Assembly (NCBI RefSeq): GCF_017877135.1
Contig: NZ_JAGIPH010000001.1
Coordinates: forward strand, 1,054,001 to 1,118,000
Reading direction: 5' to 3'
From: Neorhizobium galegae
GTDB taxonomy: Bacteria > Pseudomonadota > Alphaproteobacteria > Rhizobiales > Rhizobiaceae
Length of the DNA stretch: 64,000 nt
Part shown: piece after piece, positions 36,329-45,619 of the stretch
Numbering within the stretch: the first letter of the stretch is position 1
Layout of the letters: each line of letters starts with the position of its first letter
Program-made: the position numbers and the translations under genes
Notes under the pieces: model-generated
The model's input: only the letters and a program-made list of their open reading frames with translations
What the model was told of the DNA's origin: nothing
The model's database searches: none

Positions 36329-37798
36329 TCACTGGCCGGGCAGCACCCGCACCGAAAACAGGTAGATCGACGACCGGCCGCCGAGGATATCGCTGTTGAT
36401 ATAGATGCGGCCCGGCTGGGTCGGCGCCAGCGTGCGATCGAAGGTGACGCGGAACAGGCTGTCGGCGCGTTCCTGCGAGGCGGCAATGCGGTGGCGCGCG
36501 CAATCGCCAAGGCTTGAGAAATCGCAGCGTACCGCCACCTGCACCGAACTGTCGGCCGCCGATTGCAGGGTGAGCGCAATGGTCGAGGTCTTGCCGGAGA
36601 GTTCCCGCAGGACATCGACCGGAACCTCGATGGCGACATCGCCGCTCTGGCTGGGCGAGGTGGACGTGATGCGCAGCGCCGGACCATCGGCCATGGCAAC
36701 CGTTTCCACGGTGGCGGACGCTCCCGCCGCAGCCGCCGCCTTGCGGTTCGGCCCATAGACCTCCAGCCAATCGGAGGAAAAACCGTGCTGCGGGTCAAAG
36801 CCCGAGGGCGTGCCGGGAGCCGCGCCGGAAAAATCTTCCTCGCTGACGGTGGCCGGCGGATTGGGAACGCTCGTATCGCGCTGGGCGGCCGTGAGGAACA
36901 GGCCGGACGTCCAGGCCCACCAGCCGCCCATCACGATAAAGGTCAGCATGGTCAGCCAGATGAACAGGCGCGAAAAAACGCCACGCCGGCGGCGCTTGCG
37001 CTTTTCGCCGGGAATGCCGGGGGCAAAATCACCGCTCTCTGCCGCCGTCTGAGCTTGGCCTTTGCGGCCACGCGACGCTTTTGCCTTGCCGGCGCGCCCC
37101 TTGCGGTCGCCCGCAGGCGCCGCACCCAGCCGCTCGTTTCGACGTTCGCCGGACATGGCGCCGAGATCGGCAAGACCGTCACCTGCCGTAAGCGGCGACG
37201 CTTCCGGCTCGCCGGCTCCAAGGCGCGTGGCGCCGTCGAGACGCGGCTCCGCATGGACCGCAGCCTGGGCCCCATCAGGTCGTGCGGCATCAGTGCGCAC
37301 ATCCACCTTCGGCGCTTCGGCGCGGCGAACCTCATGGAGCGGCGCGGACACACCTTCGCCCGTCGGCTCCGGATCGATGGCGGGAGACAGAACCGGATCG
37401 ATCCGCATCGGGCGCGAACCGGACGGGGCTTGGCTGGAAATCGGAGCGGCCGCAGGAGCAGGCTTTGCGGCCACAGGCGCCGGTGAAGACGGCTGCGGTG
37501 CGGACGCAGGGGGCACCTCAACTGGGAGCACCGAGGTAGGGGGCACCGAAGCGGGAGCCGGCGATGCCGGTGCCGGGCGTTCGGCGTCGCGCGCCTTTTC
37601 CTCGCTCTCGATCTCGCGGATTTTTGCTTCCAGGCGCTGGCGTTCGGCCTCGATCACGGCGGGATCGGTCACGGCCTGACGGGTGAGGCCGGCGTCCAGC
37701 GCCTGGCGGGCCGTCTGGTAGATACGGGCGCGCGTTGCGGCATCGCCGCGCTCGGAGCGTGACAGCGCGTTCCTGATTGCCGTTTCCAATCCACTCAC
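36329..37798 (-). CDS. Large membrane-anchored protein of unknown function
   Basis: 489 residues in three parts. An N-terminal helical region (residues 1-75, AIRNALSRSERGDAATRARI and EAERQRLEAKIREIES) leads into a long Ala/Pro-rich, low-complexity stretch (75-260). Basic KRKRRRRGVF is followed by one membrane helix (about 275-295). The C-terminal domain (about 330-489) is beta-rich, with a cysteine pair (VRCDFSSLGDCARH). Topology would place the N-terminal part in the cytoplasm and the C-terminal domain outside. No family function is recalled. Confidence 0.75.
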   Translation of the reverse strand: MSGLETAIRNALSRSERGDAATRARIYQTARQALDAGLTRQAVTDPAVIEAERQRLEAKIREIESEEKARDAERPAPASPAPASVPPTSVLPVEVPPASAPQPSSPAPVAAKPAPAAAPISSQAPSGSRPMRIDPVLSPAIDPEPTGEGVSAPLHEVRRAEAPKVDVRTDAARPDGAQAAVHAEPRLDGATRLGAGEPEASPLTAGDGLADLGAMSGERRNERLGAAPAGDRKGRAGKAKASRGRKGQAQTAAESGDFAPGIPGEKRKRRRRGVFSRLFIWLTMLTFIVMGGWWAWTSGLFLTAAQRDTSVPNPPATVSEEDFSGAAPGTPSGFDPQHGFSSDWLEVYGPNRKAAAAAGASATVETVAMADGPALRITSTSPSQSGDVAIEVPVDVLRELSGKTSTIALTLQSAADSSVQVAVRCDFSSLGDCARHRIAASQERADSLFRVTFDRTLAPTQPGRIYINSDILGGRSSIYLFSVRVLPGQ

Positions 37799-38027
37799 TG
37801 CGTCGCCTTCACTTTCGCTGTCCGTCCTGTCCGTTCGCCGTCGGTTCGGTCATCCGGGTGCTGCCTCGGCGCCCATCTGCCCTGCACCCTGCGGCGCTGT
37901 CGTTCTTTCGGTAAACGCTCGCAGGACGAACTGCAAGCACCGGCGCTTCTCTGTTCCTTTTGGCGCCATAGAAGGCCCTTCCAAGGCAGTTTGGCAAAAG
38001 AGATCCACAGGATGTGAAAATCCCCGC

Positions 38028-38056
38028 TTGAAATCTCTGCGCATTGCCTGTATCAG
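38028..38056 (+). promoter_or_regulatory. Promoter of tRNA-Thr
   Basis: TTGAAA (38028-38033), 17-base spacer, TATCAG (38051-38056), 37 bases before the tRNA 5' end. Confidence 0.6.
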
Positions 38057-38092
38057 CCCCGTCACACAGCAAGACCAACCGGTTTTGCCGGC

Positions 38093-38168
38093 GCCGCTTT
38101 AGCTCAGGTGGTAGAGCACATCATTCGTAATGATGGGGTCGCAGGTTCGAGTCCTGCAAGCGGCACCA
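38093..38168 (+). tRNA. tRNA-Thr (anticodon CGT)
   Basis: Acceptor GCCGCTT pairs with AAGCGGC; D-arm GCTC/GAGC; anticodon loop TTCGTAA gives CGT, which reads ACG; T-arm contains GGTTCGAGTCC; the 3' CCA is encoded (38166-38168). Confidence 0.96.
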
Positions 38169-38338
38169 CTTTCTTCTCCCCGACATCGATCACGCCAAAC
38201 CGCCTGTCGACCCGCTCGATGGCACATCTCCGCGCCCTCCTTTTCCTCCTGGTTGTTTTTTCCGAAACAATTCCGTGTTGGGCCTGTTGGACACCTGAAG
38301 GCCGGCAAATCATTGTCCGCCACGGAGGAAATACCATC

Positions 38339-38701
38339 ATGAAAAAGCTGATCACGGTTGCCATCCTGTCGCTCGGTCTTGCAGGCACTGCCTTTGCACA
38401 ATCCGGTTCGGGTTCGGGCGGCGCAGGCGGTGGTGCCGGCAGCACGAGCGGTTCCGGCACCAGCGGTTCGGGCACATCCGGCAGCGGCACTTCGGGCAGC
38501 ACCTCCGGTTCGGGTTCAACCGGCACCTCGGGAACATCCGGCCAGAGCGGCACGGGGAGCATGGGCGGCAGCACCGATACCAACAATACGGCAACCGGCG
38601 CCGGCGGCACCGCGGGCACCAATTGCGCTCCGGACACCTCAACGCCGAATTCGAAGACGCAGGGCACATCTGCCCAGACCACGCCGAACCAGCATTGCTG
38701 A
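38339..38701 (+). CDS. Secreted Ser/Gly/Thr-rich low-complexity protein
   Basis: 120 residues. A classic signal peptide (KKLITVAILSLGLAGTAFA) is followed by about 75 residues made almost wholly of Ser, Gly and Thr in imperfect SGSGTSG units, and a tail with two cysteines (TNCAPD and the C-terminal Cys). GGAGG lies 10 bases before the ATG. Similar small exported proteins occur in rhizobia without known role. A terminator follows 18 bases after the stop. Confidence 0.75.
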   Translation: MKKLITVAILSLGLAGTAFAQSGSGSGGAGGGAGSTSGSGTSGSGTSGSGTSGSTSGSGSTGTSGTSGQSGTGSMGGSTDTNNTATGAGGTAGTNCAPDTSTPNSKTQGTSAQTTPNQHC

Positions 38702-38719
38702 TGGGCGTCTGATCGACCG

Positions 38720-38756
38720 AAAGGCCCGGGGCAGAGCGCTCCGGGCCTTTTTTTTT
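38720..38756 (+). terminator. Intrinsic terminator after the Ser/Gly/Thr-rich gene
   Basis: AAAGGCCCGG (38720-38729) pairs with CCGGGCCTTT (38741-38750), followed by a run of nine T. Confidence 0.9.
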
Positions 38757-38818
38757 CTGTCCGGCAACGGATGGAGGGCGACGCAAGGCCCCTCTCCCGA
38801 TACTCTGCCCGCGTACGC

Positions 38819-38853
38819 AAAAAGGCCCCGCATCGGGTAAGATGCGGGGCCTT
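38819..38853 (-). terminator. Intrinsic terminator of the PRC-barrel gene
   Basis: AAGGCCCCGCAT (38822-38833) pairs with ATGCGGGGCCTT (38842-38853). On the minus strand a T-run (38823-38819) follows. Confidence 0.88.
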
Positions 38854-38877
38854 CTGTCGGAACGGACTTGGTTTACC

Positions 38878-39270
38878 TTACATCCAGTAGGGCGGCACGC
38901 CGTAGTAGTCGTAAATGGTGCGATCGTTTTCGCGGTAGTACCGGTCGTCGTCACGATCCTGATAGCGGGGCGCGCCGATGATCTGGTCCTTGGTCAGATC
39001 GATGCGGTAGCCGTCGAGCGTTTCGTCATAACGCAGCTTTTCCCACGGCAGCGGAAAGTAGTCGTCGCCGATGCCGAGAAAGCCACCGAAGCTCAGGACG
39101 GCGTAAGCCACCTTGCCGCCACGCTTTTCCAGCAGCAGCCGCTCGACCGAGCCGATCCGCTTGCCATCGGCGCCATAGACGCTGGTGCCTTCGACCTTGT
39201 CGCTGGCAATCAGCGCATAGGTGTCCTTTACATAAGGGTCCTGGCCGGCTCTTGGTTCCTGGTGCAACAT
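38878..39270 (-). CDS. PRC-barrel domain protein
   Basis: 130 residues with a PRC-barrel domain: ASDKVEGTSVYGADGKRIGSVERLLLEKRGGKVAYAVLSFGGFLGIG and PLPWEKLRYD. The tail is rich in Asp, Arg and Tyr (DRDDDRYYRENDRTIYDYYG). Such stand-alone proteins are common in rhizobia and have been linked to stress, but the role is not known. GGAGG lies 7 bases before the ATG at 39270. Confidence 0.88.
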   Translation of the reverse strand: MLHQEPRAGQDPYVKDTYALIASDKVEGTSVYGADGKRIGSVERLLLEKRGGKVAYAVLSFGGFLGIGDDYFPLPWEKLRYDETLDGYRIDLTKDQIIGAPRYQDRDDDRYYRENDRTIYDYYGVPPYWM

Positions 39271-39393
39271 CGCTTTTCCTCCGTGTTGTTTCGGATAAAA
39301 GGAAAACGGGGCTCGCCGCGGAAGGTTCCTCTGCAAGGCGCAACCGCTCCTTGCCTCCTGCCCGCAGATGCCGGCCTCCTGTCGCGCAGCCGA

Positions 39394-39409
39394 TTGACGT
39401 TTACGTCAA
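39394..39409. promoter_or_regulatory. Palindromic operator candidate upstream of fadD
   Basis: TTGACGTTTACGTCAA, an inverted repeat of TTGACG around TTTA, 134 bases before the fadD start. It resembles, from memory, sites of MerR-type regulators of fatty/branched-chain acid catabolism (LiuR-like). That link is tentative. Confidence 0.4.
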
Positions 39410-39461
39410 AGTTATCTAGCTTCCCGCCATGGCTGGTTTCGCAAGAGCCGGCAGGGCCAAG

Positions 39462-39499
39462 GGGTCAGGCAACTGGAGTGGAGGCCAGTTGCCTGACCC
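39462..39499 (+). promoter_or_regulatory. 15-bp perfect inverted repeat in the fadD leader
   Basis: GGGTCAGGCAACTGG (39462-39476) pairs exactly with CCAGTTGCCTGACCC (39485-39499) around AGTGGAGG. It lies just before the fadD ribosome site; it may be an RNA hairpin or an operator. Confidence 0.5.
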
Positions 39500-39527
39500 T
39501 TCGATAACCGAGGAGGAATACGCCGCC

Positions 39528-41231
39528 ATGACACCCGTCCCCCCCGCAGCTCAGGCTCAGACGCCGAAGAAGATCTGGCTTGCATCCTATCCGCCGACCG
39601 TTCCCGCCGACCTTCCGCCGCTTGCCCATCGCTCGCTCGCCCAGCTGTTTGAGGAAAGCTGCACGCGCTATGCCGACCGCATCGCCTTTTCCAGCATGGG
39701 ACGGAGCATGACCTTTCGCGCGCTGGAAGAGGAAAGCCGCAAGATCGGCATCTGGCTGCAGGGGCTCGGCCTCGTCAAGGGCGACCGCGTGGCGGTAATG
39801 ATGCCGAACGTGCTGCAGAACCCGGTCGTGGTCTACGGTATCCTTCGCGCCGGCCTCGTCGTCGTCAACGTCAACCCGCTCTACACGCCGCGCGAGCTGG
39901 AACACCAGCTGAATGATTCCGGCGCGCGCGCCATCTTCGTTCTGGAAAACTTTGCCCATACGGTGCAGCAGGTCGTCGCCAGAACCGATGTGAAACATGT
40001 GGTGGTGACAGCGCTGGGCGACATGCTGGGCCTCAAGGGCCACGTGGTCAACCTCGTCGTGCGGCGCGTGAAGAAGCTGGTGCCTGCCTGGTCCATGCCG
40101 ATGGCAACCTCTTTCCGGCAGGTTCTGTCGGCCGGCGGCCGTGGCACGCTGCGGCCGATCGAGGTGGCGCTCGATGACCTGGCCTTCCTGCAATATACCG
40201 GCGGCACGACCGGCATATCCAAGGGCGCCATGCTCACCCATCGCAACCTTCTCTGCAACAAGGACCAGATGGGCTACTGGCTGGAAAGCGCCTTCCTGAA
40301 ACGCCAGCGGCCGGAGGTTCTGGTGTTTCTCTGCGCGCTGCCGCTCTACCATATCTTTGCGCTGACGGTGAATTCGCTGATGGGCATTGCGACCGGCAGC
40401 CACAATGTGCTGATCGCCAACCCGCGCGACCTGCCGGCCCTGGTCGGCGAAATCCGCAAGCACCGGATTCACATCTTTCCCGGCCTCAACACGCTGTTCA
40501 ACGCGCTTTTGAACAATGCCGAATTCCAGAAGCTCGATCATTCGTCGCTGACGCTGGTGTTCGGCGGCGGCATGGCGGTGCAGCGCCCGGTGGCCGAGCG
40601 CTGGTACGAGATGACCGGTTGCCCGATCACCGAAGGCTACGGGCTTTCCGAAACCGCCCCGGTCGCCACCGCAAACCGCGTCGACACGACCGAATTCACC
40701 GGCACGATCGGCCTTCCGGTGTCTTCCACCGAGGTCAGCATCCGCGACGAGGACGGCCATGACTTGACCCATGGCGAGGTGGGCGAGATCTGCATCCGCG
40801 GCCCGCAGGTGATGGCCGGCTACTGGAACCGACCGGATGAAACGGCAAAGGCAATGACGGCGGACGGCTATTTCCGCTCCGGCGACATGGGTTTCATGGA
40901 CCAGCGCGGCTATGTGAAGATCGTCGACCGCAAGAAGGACATGATCCTCGTCTCCGGCTTCAACGTCTATCCGAACGAGGTGGAGGAGGTCGCCGCCATG
41001 CATCCCGGCGTGCTCGAATGCGCCGCGATCGGCGTGCCGGACGGCAATTCCGGCGAAGCGGTGAAGCTTTTCGTCGTCAAGAAGGATCAGACCTTGACGG
41101 AAGCGGCGCTGAAGGCACACTGCGCCGAAAACCTGACCAATTACAAGCGGCCGAAACTGATCGAGTTTCGAACGGAACTGCCGAAATCGCCCGTCGGCAA
41201 GATCCTGCGGCGCGAATTGCGGCCGAAGTGA
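39528..41231 (+). CDS. fadD: Long-chain fatty acid-CoA ligase
   Basis: 567 residues, normal FadD length. Activates fatty acids to acyl-CoA at the inner membrane for beta-oxidation. AMP-binding motifs: YTGGTTGISKGAM, GYGLSETAPV, GYFRSGDMGFMDQRGYVKI, RKKDMILVSGFNVYPNEVE and the catalytic Lys in PKSPVGKILRREL. The ATG at 39528 is chosen, with AGGAGG 11 bases before; the upstream in-frame sequence is crossed by a perfect hairpin and is not FadD-like. A likely operator palindrome lies upstream. Confidence 0.94.
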   Translation: MTPVPPAAQAQTPKKIWLASYPPTVPADLPPLAHRSLAQLFEESCTRYADRIAFSSMGRSMTFRALEEESRKIGIWLQGLGLVKGDRVAVMMPNVLQNPVVVYGILRAGLVVVNVNPLYTPRELEHQLNDSGARAIFVLENFAHTVQQVVARTDVKHVVVTALGDMLGLKGHVVNLVVRRVKKLVPAWSMPMATSFRQVLSAGGRGTLRPIEVALDDLAFLQYTGGTTGISKGAMLTHRNLLCNKDQMGYWLESAFLKRQRPEVLVFLCALPLYHIFALTVNSLMGIATGSHNVLIANPRDLPALVGEIRKHRIHIFPGLNTLFNALLNNAEFQKLDHSSLTLVFGGGMAVQRPVAERWYEMTGCPITEGYGLSETAPVATANRVDTTEFTGTIGLPVSSTEVSIRDEDGHDLTHGEVGEICIRGPQVMAGYWNRPDETAKAMTADGYFRSGDMGFMDQRGYVKIVDRKKDMILVSGFNVYPNEVEEVAAMHPGVLECAAIGVPDGNSGEAVKLFVVKKDQTLTEAALKAHCAENLTNYKRPKLIEFRTELPKSPVGKILRRELRPK

Positions 41232-41350
41232 CGATCCGTGAAGATCGTCACGATTTGTGACGCATCCGGGATGGACGCCCTGCCGCACGGCGTCTATGGA
41301 AAAGCATCAAGAGGGGCCGCCGGCCCGCTACACACGGATGTCGCAACAGA

Positions 41351-42628
41351 ATGGTCACGCTCATGTCCTTGCCCCGCATCCGCGTGTCGTCCTGCCCGAA
41401 GCCTCCGGCCTTGGCCTTTGCCCTCCTTGCGCTTCTGTCGCTCGTGTCGGGTTGCGCGAGCCGCGCGGAAGGCGTTCTGGTGCCGACCACGGTTGAGGCG
41501 CGCGGCACGTCCAAGGTGGATGTGCTGGTGGCCACCACCCGCAAGGCCTCAGACAATCCCGGCATTCTGTTTTCCGGTGAACGCGGCAAGGAACCGCAGG
41601 TAACCGAGATTGCCGTCTCCATCCCGCCCGAAGCGGCGCGCAAGGTCGGCCAGGTTCAGTGGCCCAAGCGCTTGCCGGCCGATCCGGCGCGCGAATTCGC
41701 CACCCTTTCGGTCAACGAACTGTCGCTCGCGCAGGCGCGCCACTGGGTGCATGGCCACCTGCCGAAAAGCCGGCGCGTGCTCGTCTTCGTCCACGGCTTC
41801 AACAACCGCTACGAGGATGCCGTCTACCGCTTTGCGCAGATCGTGCATGACAGCGGCGCCGATGTGGCGCCCGTCCTCTTCACCTGGCCATCGCGCGGCA
41901 GCATCTTTGCCTATAACTACGACAAGGAAAGCACCAATTATTCGCGCGACGCGCTGGAGACCATGCTGCGCCGGGCCTCGGAAGATCCAAGCGTCGGCGA
42001 GGTCACGGTGATGGCCCATTCCATGGGCTCGTGGCTGACGATGGAGGCGCTGCGCCAGATGGCGATCCGCGACGGCCGGGTATCGCCCAAGATCCAGAAC
42101 GTCATTCTGGCCTCGCCCGATCTCGACGTCGACGTGTTCGGCCGCCAGCTGGCCGAGATGGGTAAGAAAAGGCCCAATATTACCCTGTTCGTCTCGCAGG
42201 ATGACCGGGCGCTGCAATTGTCGCGGCGTATTTCCGGCAATGTCGACCGCCTCGGCCAGATCGATCCGCGCCAGGAGCCCTACCGGTCCGAGCTGGAAAA
42301 ATCCGGCATCACCGTGCTGGACCTCACCGCGCTTCAGAGCAATGACCAGCTCAACCACGGCAAATTTGCCGAAAGCCCCTATGTGGTAAAACTTCTCGGC
42401 AACCGGCTGATTGCCGGCCAGACGGTGACCGATTCCTCCGTCGGCCTGGGCGAGAGCATCGGGGCGATCGCGCTTGGCACGGCCCAGACGGTGGGGGGTG
42501 CGGCAAGCGTTGCCGTCAGCGCCCCGATTGCCGTCTTCGATTCCCGCACGCGCCGCACGTATGTGGAACAGGTCGATCGACTTGGCCAGACGATCGGCGG
42601 AACCGTGCAGACGGCTGTCGGCCAGTAA
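41351..42628 (+). CDS. DUF900-type alpha/beta hydrolase lipoprotein
   Basis: 425 residues. A lipoprotein signal ends in LVSGCAS (Cys near residue 35). The central part is an alpha/beta hydrolase of the DUF900 type: oxyanion region LVFVHGFNNRYEDAVYRFAQI, nucleophile Ser in VMAHSMGSWL, acidic DLDVDVF and a later His. The C-terminal 60 residues are hydrophobic and small-residue rich (GLGESIGAIALGTAQTVGG), possibly membrane-associated. Substrate unknown. ATG codons at 41351 and 41363 are both possible starts. Confidence 0.82.
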   Translation: MVTLMSLPRIRVSSCPKPPALAFALLALLSLVSGCASRAEGVLVPTTVEARGTSKVDVLVATTRKASDNPGILFSGERGKEPQVTEIAVSIPPEAARKVGQVQWPKRLPADPAREFATLSVNELSLAQARHWVHGHLPKSRRVLVFVHGFNNRYEDAVYRFAQIVHDSGADVAPVLFTWPSRGSIFAYNYDKESTNYSRDALETMLRRASEDPSVGEVTVMAHSMGSWLTMEALRQMAIRDGRVSPKIQNVILASPDLDVDVFGRQLAEMGKKRPNITLFVSQDDRALQLSRRISGNVDRLGQIDPRQEPYRSELEKSGITVLDLTALQSNDQLNHGKFAESPYVVKLLGNRLIAGQTVTDSSVGLGESIGAIALGTAQTVGGAASVAVSAPIAVFDSRTRRTYVEQVDRLGQTIGGTVQTAVGQ

Positions 42629-42724
42629 GGACGATCTGCCAAGACGGGCTGTCGTCAGCCTTGATTTGACATTAAAACCGAATAGGTTCCCTCCTCTATC
42701 ATTGATGACCCAAGAGGTAATGCC

Positions 42725-44341
42725 ATGCAGGCAATCGTTGAACAGCTGAAGTCTACCGCCGCCGCCACGAAGGCTACGGATCTGCGCGCCGCCTTTGCCG
42801 CCGATCCGACGCGCTTTGAACAGTTCAGCGCTCGCCTCGATGACCTGTTGATGGATTATTCGAAATGCGCCGTGAACGACAAGATCATGGACCTGCTCGA
42901 AACCCTGTTTGCCGAAGGCGGCGTGGCGGAAAAGCGCGCAGCCATGTTTGCCGGCGAAGCGATCAATTTCACCGAAAACCGTGCCGTGCTGCATACGGCG
43001 CTGCGCAACCGCTCCAACACGCCCGTTCTCGTCGATGGTCGTGACGTGATGCCGGATGTGAACGCCGTGCTTTCCGCCATGGGCGCCTTTGCCGACGGCA
43101 TCCGCTCCGGCGCGCTGAAGGGTGCGACCGGCAAGGCGATCACCGACGTCGTCAATATCGGCATCGGCGGCTCCGACCTTGGCCCGGTCATGGCGACGCT
43201 CGCGCTCGCCCCCTTCCATGACGGCCCGCGCGCCCATTTCGTCTCCAATGTCGACGGCGCCCATATTGCCGATACGCTGAAGCTTCTGGACGCGGAAACC
43301 ACGCTGTTCATCATCGCCTCCAAAACCTTCACCACCATCGAGACGATGACGAATGCCGCCTCTGCGCGCGCCTTCATTGCCGATACGCTGGGCGAAGAGG
43401 CGGTCAAGCATCACTTCTGCGCCGTCTCCACCGCGCTCGACAAGGTCGCCGCCTTTGGCATCGACAGCGACCGTATCTTTGGCTTCTGGGACTGGGTCGG
43501 CGGACGCTATTCCATCTGGTCGGCCATCGGCCTGCCGCTGATGCTGGCGATCGGGCCGGGGAACTTTGGCAAATTCCTCGATGGCGCCCATGCCATGGAC
43601 ACGCATTTCCTGAAGGCGCCGGTGCGCGAAAACCTGCCGGCGCTCCTCGGCCTCATCGGCTATTACCATCGCAACGTGCTGGATTACCCTTCGCGCGCGA
43701 TCCTGCCCTATGACCAGCGCCTGACGCGTTTCCCGGCCTATCTCCAGCAGCTCGACATGGAATCGAACGGCAAGGGTGTCACCATCGACGGTTCGCCCGT
43801 GAAGGGCAATTCCGGCCCGGTGGTCTGGGGCGAGCCCGGCACCAATGGCCAGCACGCCTTCTACCAGCTGATCCACCAGGGCACGACGGTGATCCCGGCC
43901 GAATTCATGATCGCACGGACGGGCTTCGAGCCGAACCTTCGCCACCAGCACGAGCTGCTGATTGCCAATTGCCTCGCCCAATCGGCAGCCCTGATGAAGG
44001 GCCGCACCCTGGACGAAGCAAAGGCCCAGCTGCAGAAGGCCGGCATGGATGCCACAAAGATCGACCATATCGCGCCGCACCGCGTCTTTACCGGCAACCG
44101 GCCTTCGATCACCTTCGTCCATGACCAGCTGACGCCGTTCGCGCTCGGCCGCCTGATTGCGCTTTACGAGCACCGCGTCTTCGTCGAGGGCGTGCTGTTC
44201 AAGATCAACTCCTTCGACCAGTGGGGCGTGGAGCTTGGCAAGGAACTGGCAACCGGCCTTCTGCCGGTCATCCAGGGCAAGGCCGGCACCGACGGGCAGG
44301 ATGCCTCGACGGCAGGTCTGGTCAAGGCGCTGGTGGGCTGA
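42725..44341 (+). CDS. pgi: Glucose-6-phosphate isomerase
   Basis: 538 residues. Interconverts glucose-6-phosphate and fructose-6-phosphate. Signatures: [40 protein letters not shown], and the C-terminal catalytic Lys in [13 protein letters not shown]. Length is slightly short of the E. coli enzyme, as usual in rhizobia. AAGAGG precedes the ATG. Confidence 0.95.
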   Translation: MQAIVEQLKSTAAATKATDLRAAFAADPTRFEQFSARLDDLLMDYSKCAVNDKIMDLLETLFAEGGVAEKRAAMFAGEAINFTENRAVLHTALRNRSNTPVLVDGRDVMPDVNAVLSAMGAFADGIRSGALKGATGKAITDVVNIGIGGSDLGPVMATLALAPFHDGPRAHFVSNVDGAHIADTLKLLDAETTLFIIASKTFTTIETMTNAASARAFIADTLGEEAVKHHFCAVSTALDKVAAFGIDSDRIFGFWDWVGGRYSIWSAIGLPLMLAIGPGNFGKFLDGAHAMDTHFLKAPVRENLPALLGLIGYYHRNVLDYPSRAILPYDQRLTRFPAYLQQLDMESNGKGVTIDGSPVKGNSGPVVWGEPGTNGQHAFYQLIHQGTTVIPAEFMIARTGFEPNLRHQHELLIANCLAQSAALMKGRTLDEAKAQLQKAGMDATKIDHIAPHRVFTGNRPSITFVHDQLTPFALGRLIALYEHRVFVEGVLFKINSFDQWGVELGKELATGLLPVIQGKAGTDGQDASTAGLVKALVG

Positions 44342-44351
44342 GGCTCAACCG

Positions 44352-45200
44352 ATGCGCCTTCCCGGTCCCAGCAAGACGGCACGGGGAGCCGCGGGCTATC
44401 GTGCCGCGCACCAGACGATCGATGGGGCAACGGTGTTCCGCGACCCCTTTGCTCGTCTCATTCTGGAACCGGAGGCGCTGGCGGAGGCCGATGAGCGGGC
44501 GAGCGATCCTGCGTCACGCGGCATGCGGCTGTTCATGGCAGCAAGAAGCCGTTTTGCGGAAGATTGCCTCGCTGCTGCCGTGGCGGAAGGGCTGCGGCAG
44601 GTGGTGGTGCTCGGTGCCGGCCTCGATACCTTCGGCCTGCGCAATCCCTATCGCGAACTCGGCCTGACGGTTTTCGAGGTGGATCAACCGCCGACACAGG
44701 CGTGGAAACGGGCACGGCTGTCTGCAGCGAAACTGCGCGAACCGTCCGAACTGGTCTGGGTGCCGGTCGATTTCGAGACCGACGATCTGGCGGACAGGCT
44801 GCGGGAGGCGGGTTTTAGGGCAGATCAGCCCGCCTTCTACATCTGGCTCGGTGTCACGCCTTATCTTGAACGTGACACGGTTCTGTCACTGCTGCAGCTG
44901 GTGGCACGCACGCCGGACGCCAGCATCGTCTTCGATTATTCCGAGCCGCTCGACAATTACCCGCCGGAGCGGCGGCCGGCGATGGCTGCGATGGCGGAGC
45001 GGGTGGCCAGAGCCGGTGAGCCCTGGATCACGTTGCTCGATCCGCACGAGATCCGAGCGGCGCTTGCGGCGATGGGCTATGCCGGCATCGAGGATCTGGG
45101 ACCCGGGGATGTTGCGGCCCGCTACTATGGTCCCGAGCATGCGCAAAGTCGGGGCGGTACCGGCCCGCATCTCGTTCATGCGCGGATGCGGCCGGCTTGA
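44352..45200 (+). CDS. Leucine carboxyl methyltransferase-like SAM methyltransferase
   Basis: 282 residues resembling the PPM1/LCMT-related bacterial family (TIGR00027-like): an early FRDPFARLIL, SAM motif VVVLGAGLDTFGLR, then VFEVDQPPTQAWKRARL and FYIWLGVTPYLERD. Family members methylate carboxyl or hydroxyl groups of small molecules; the substrate is unknown. It begins 10 bases after pgi and is probably cotranscribed. No strong ribosome site is seen. Confidence 0.82.
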   Translation: MRLPGPSKTARGAAGYRAAHQTIDGATVFRDPFARLILEPEALAEADERASDPASRGMRLFMAARSRFAEDCLAAAVAEGLRQVVVLGAGLDTFGLRNPYRELGLTVFEVDQPPTQAWKRARLSAAKLREPSELVWVPVDFETDDLADRLREAGFRADQPAFYIWLGVTPYLERDTVLSLLQLVARTPDASIVFDYSEPLDNYPPERRPAMAAMAERVARAGEPWITLLDPHEIRAALAAMGYAGIEDLGPGDVAARYYGPEHAQSRGGTGPHLVHARMRPA

Positions 45201-45544
45201 CGCTTCGCTCCACGACCATGACGGTAACCACCTTACCCCATGGTTCGCGCGGCGATTGAGGGCGTTCGACGCGCCTCGCTCGGCCACCATTGGACTTGCC
45301 TGGCCTTCACGAAACTGTGTGCAGCGCAGCAAAGCGCCGCTGCCTTTTTTGGCATCCGCACCAGTTCCGGGCGCTTGACGAAGCCATCAGACAGGCGCAA
45401 GAGCACCAACGAAGGGCGCTTTCCGGATGAAGCCGGACGGACCTTCAAACCAGGGAGCTGGCGTATCGTTTCGGAAATGGGTTCCGCCACGGTCGTTGGC
45501 AGATGAAAGCTTATGGACAGTTCCAGTCGATCTAGAACCTCTAT

Positions 45545-45619
45545 CATTCGGCCCGTGACCGGCTGAGCTTTCCGCTCGTCCGCCGGTCTTCGGTGACCGG
45601 GAAAGGATGAGCCGCAATG
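45545..45619 (+). ncRNA. Candidate structured leader of the ABC operon
   Basis: CATTCGGC (45545-45552) can pair with GCCG-c-AATG (45611-45619). Inside, GACCGGC (45557-45563) pairs with GCCGGTC (45582-45588) around GAGC/GCTC; the same GCCGGTC can instead pair with GACCGG at 45595-45600. Mutually exclusive arms suggest a switch. No known riboswitch family was recognised. Confidence 0.3.

Noticed and set aside
38400..38560. Tandem DNA repeat or CRISPR-like pattern
   Set aside because: The periodicity comes from Ser/Gly/Thr codons in a secreted protein; units vary and there are no spacers.
39429..39527. N-terminal extension of FadD
   Set aside because: The in-frame sequence is not FadD-like and includes a perfect 15-bp inverted repeat; the AGGAGG before the ATG at 39528 gives a better start.
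39465..41288. 607-codon minus-strand open frame
   Set aside because: Antisense shadow of fadD.
41549..44173. 874-codon open frame on the minus strand
   Set aside because: Antisense to the hydrolase and pgi genes, both well supported; no recognisable domain in the frame.
45481..45619. Guanidine-I (ykkC) riboswitch, suggested by the ABC transporter downstream
   Set aside because: The conserved ykkC core segments are not present; only generic pairing is seen.
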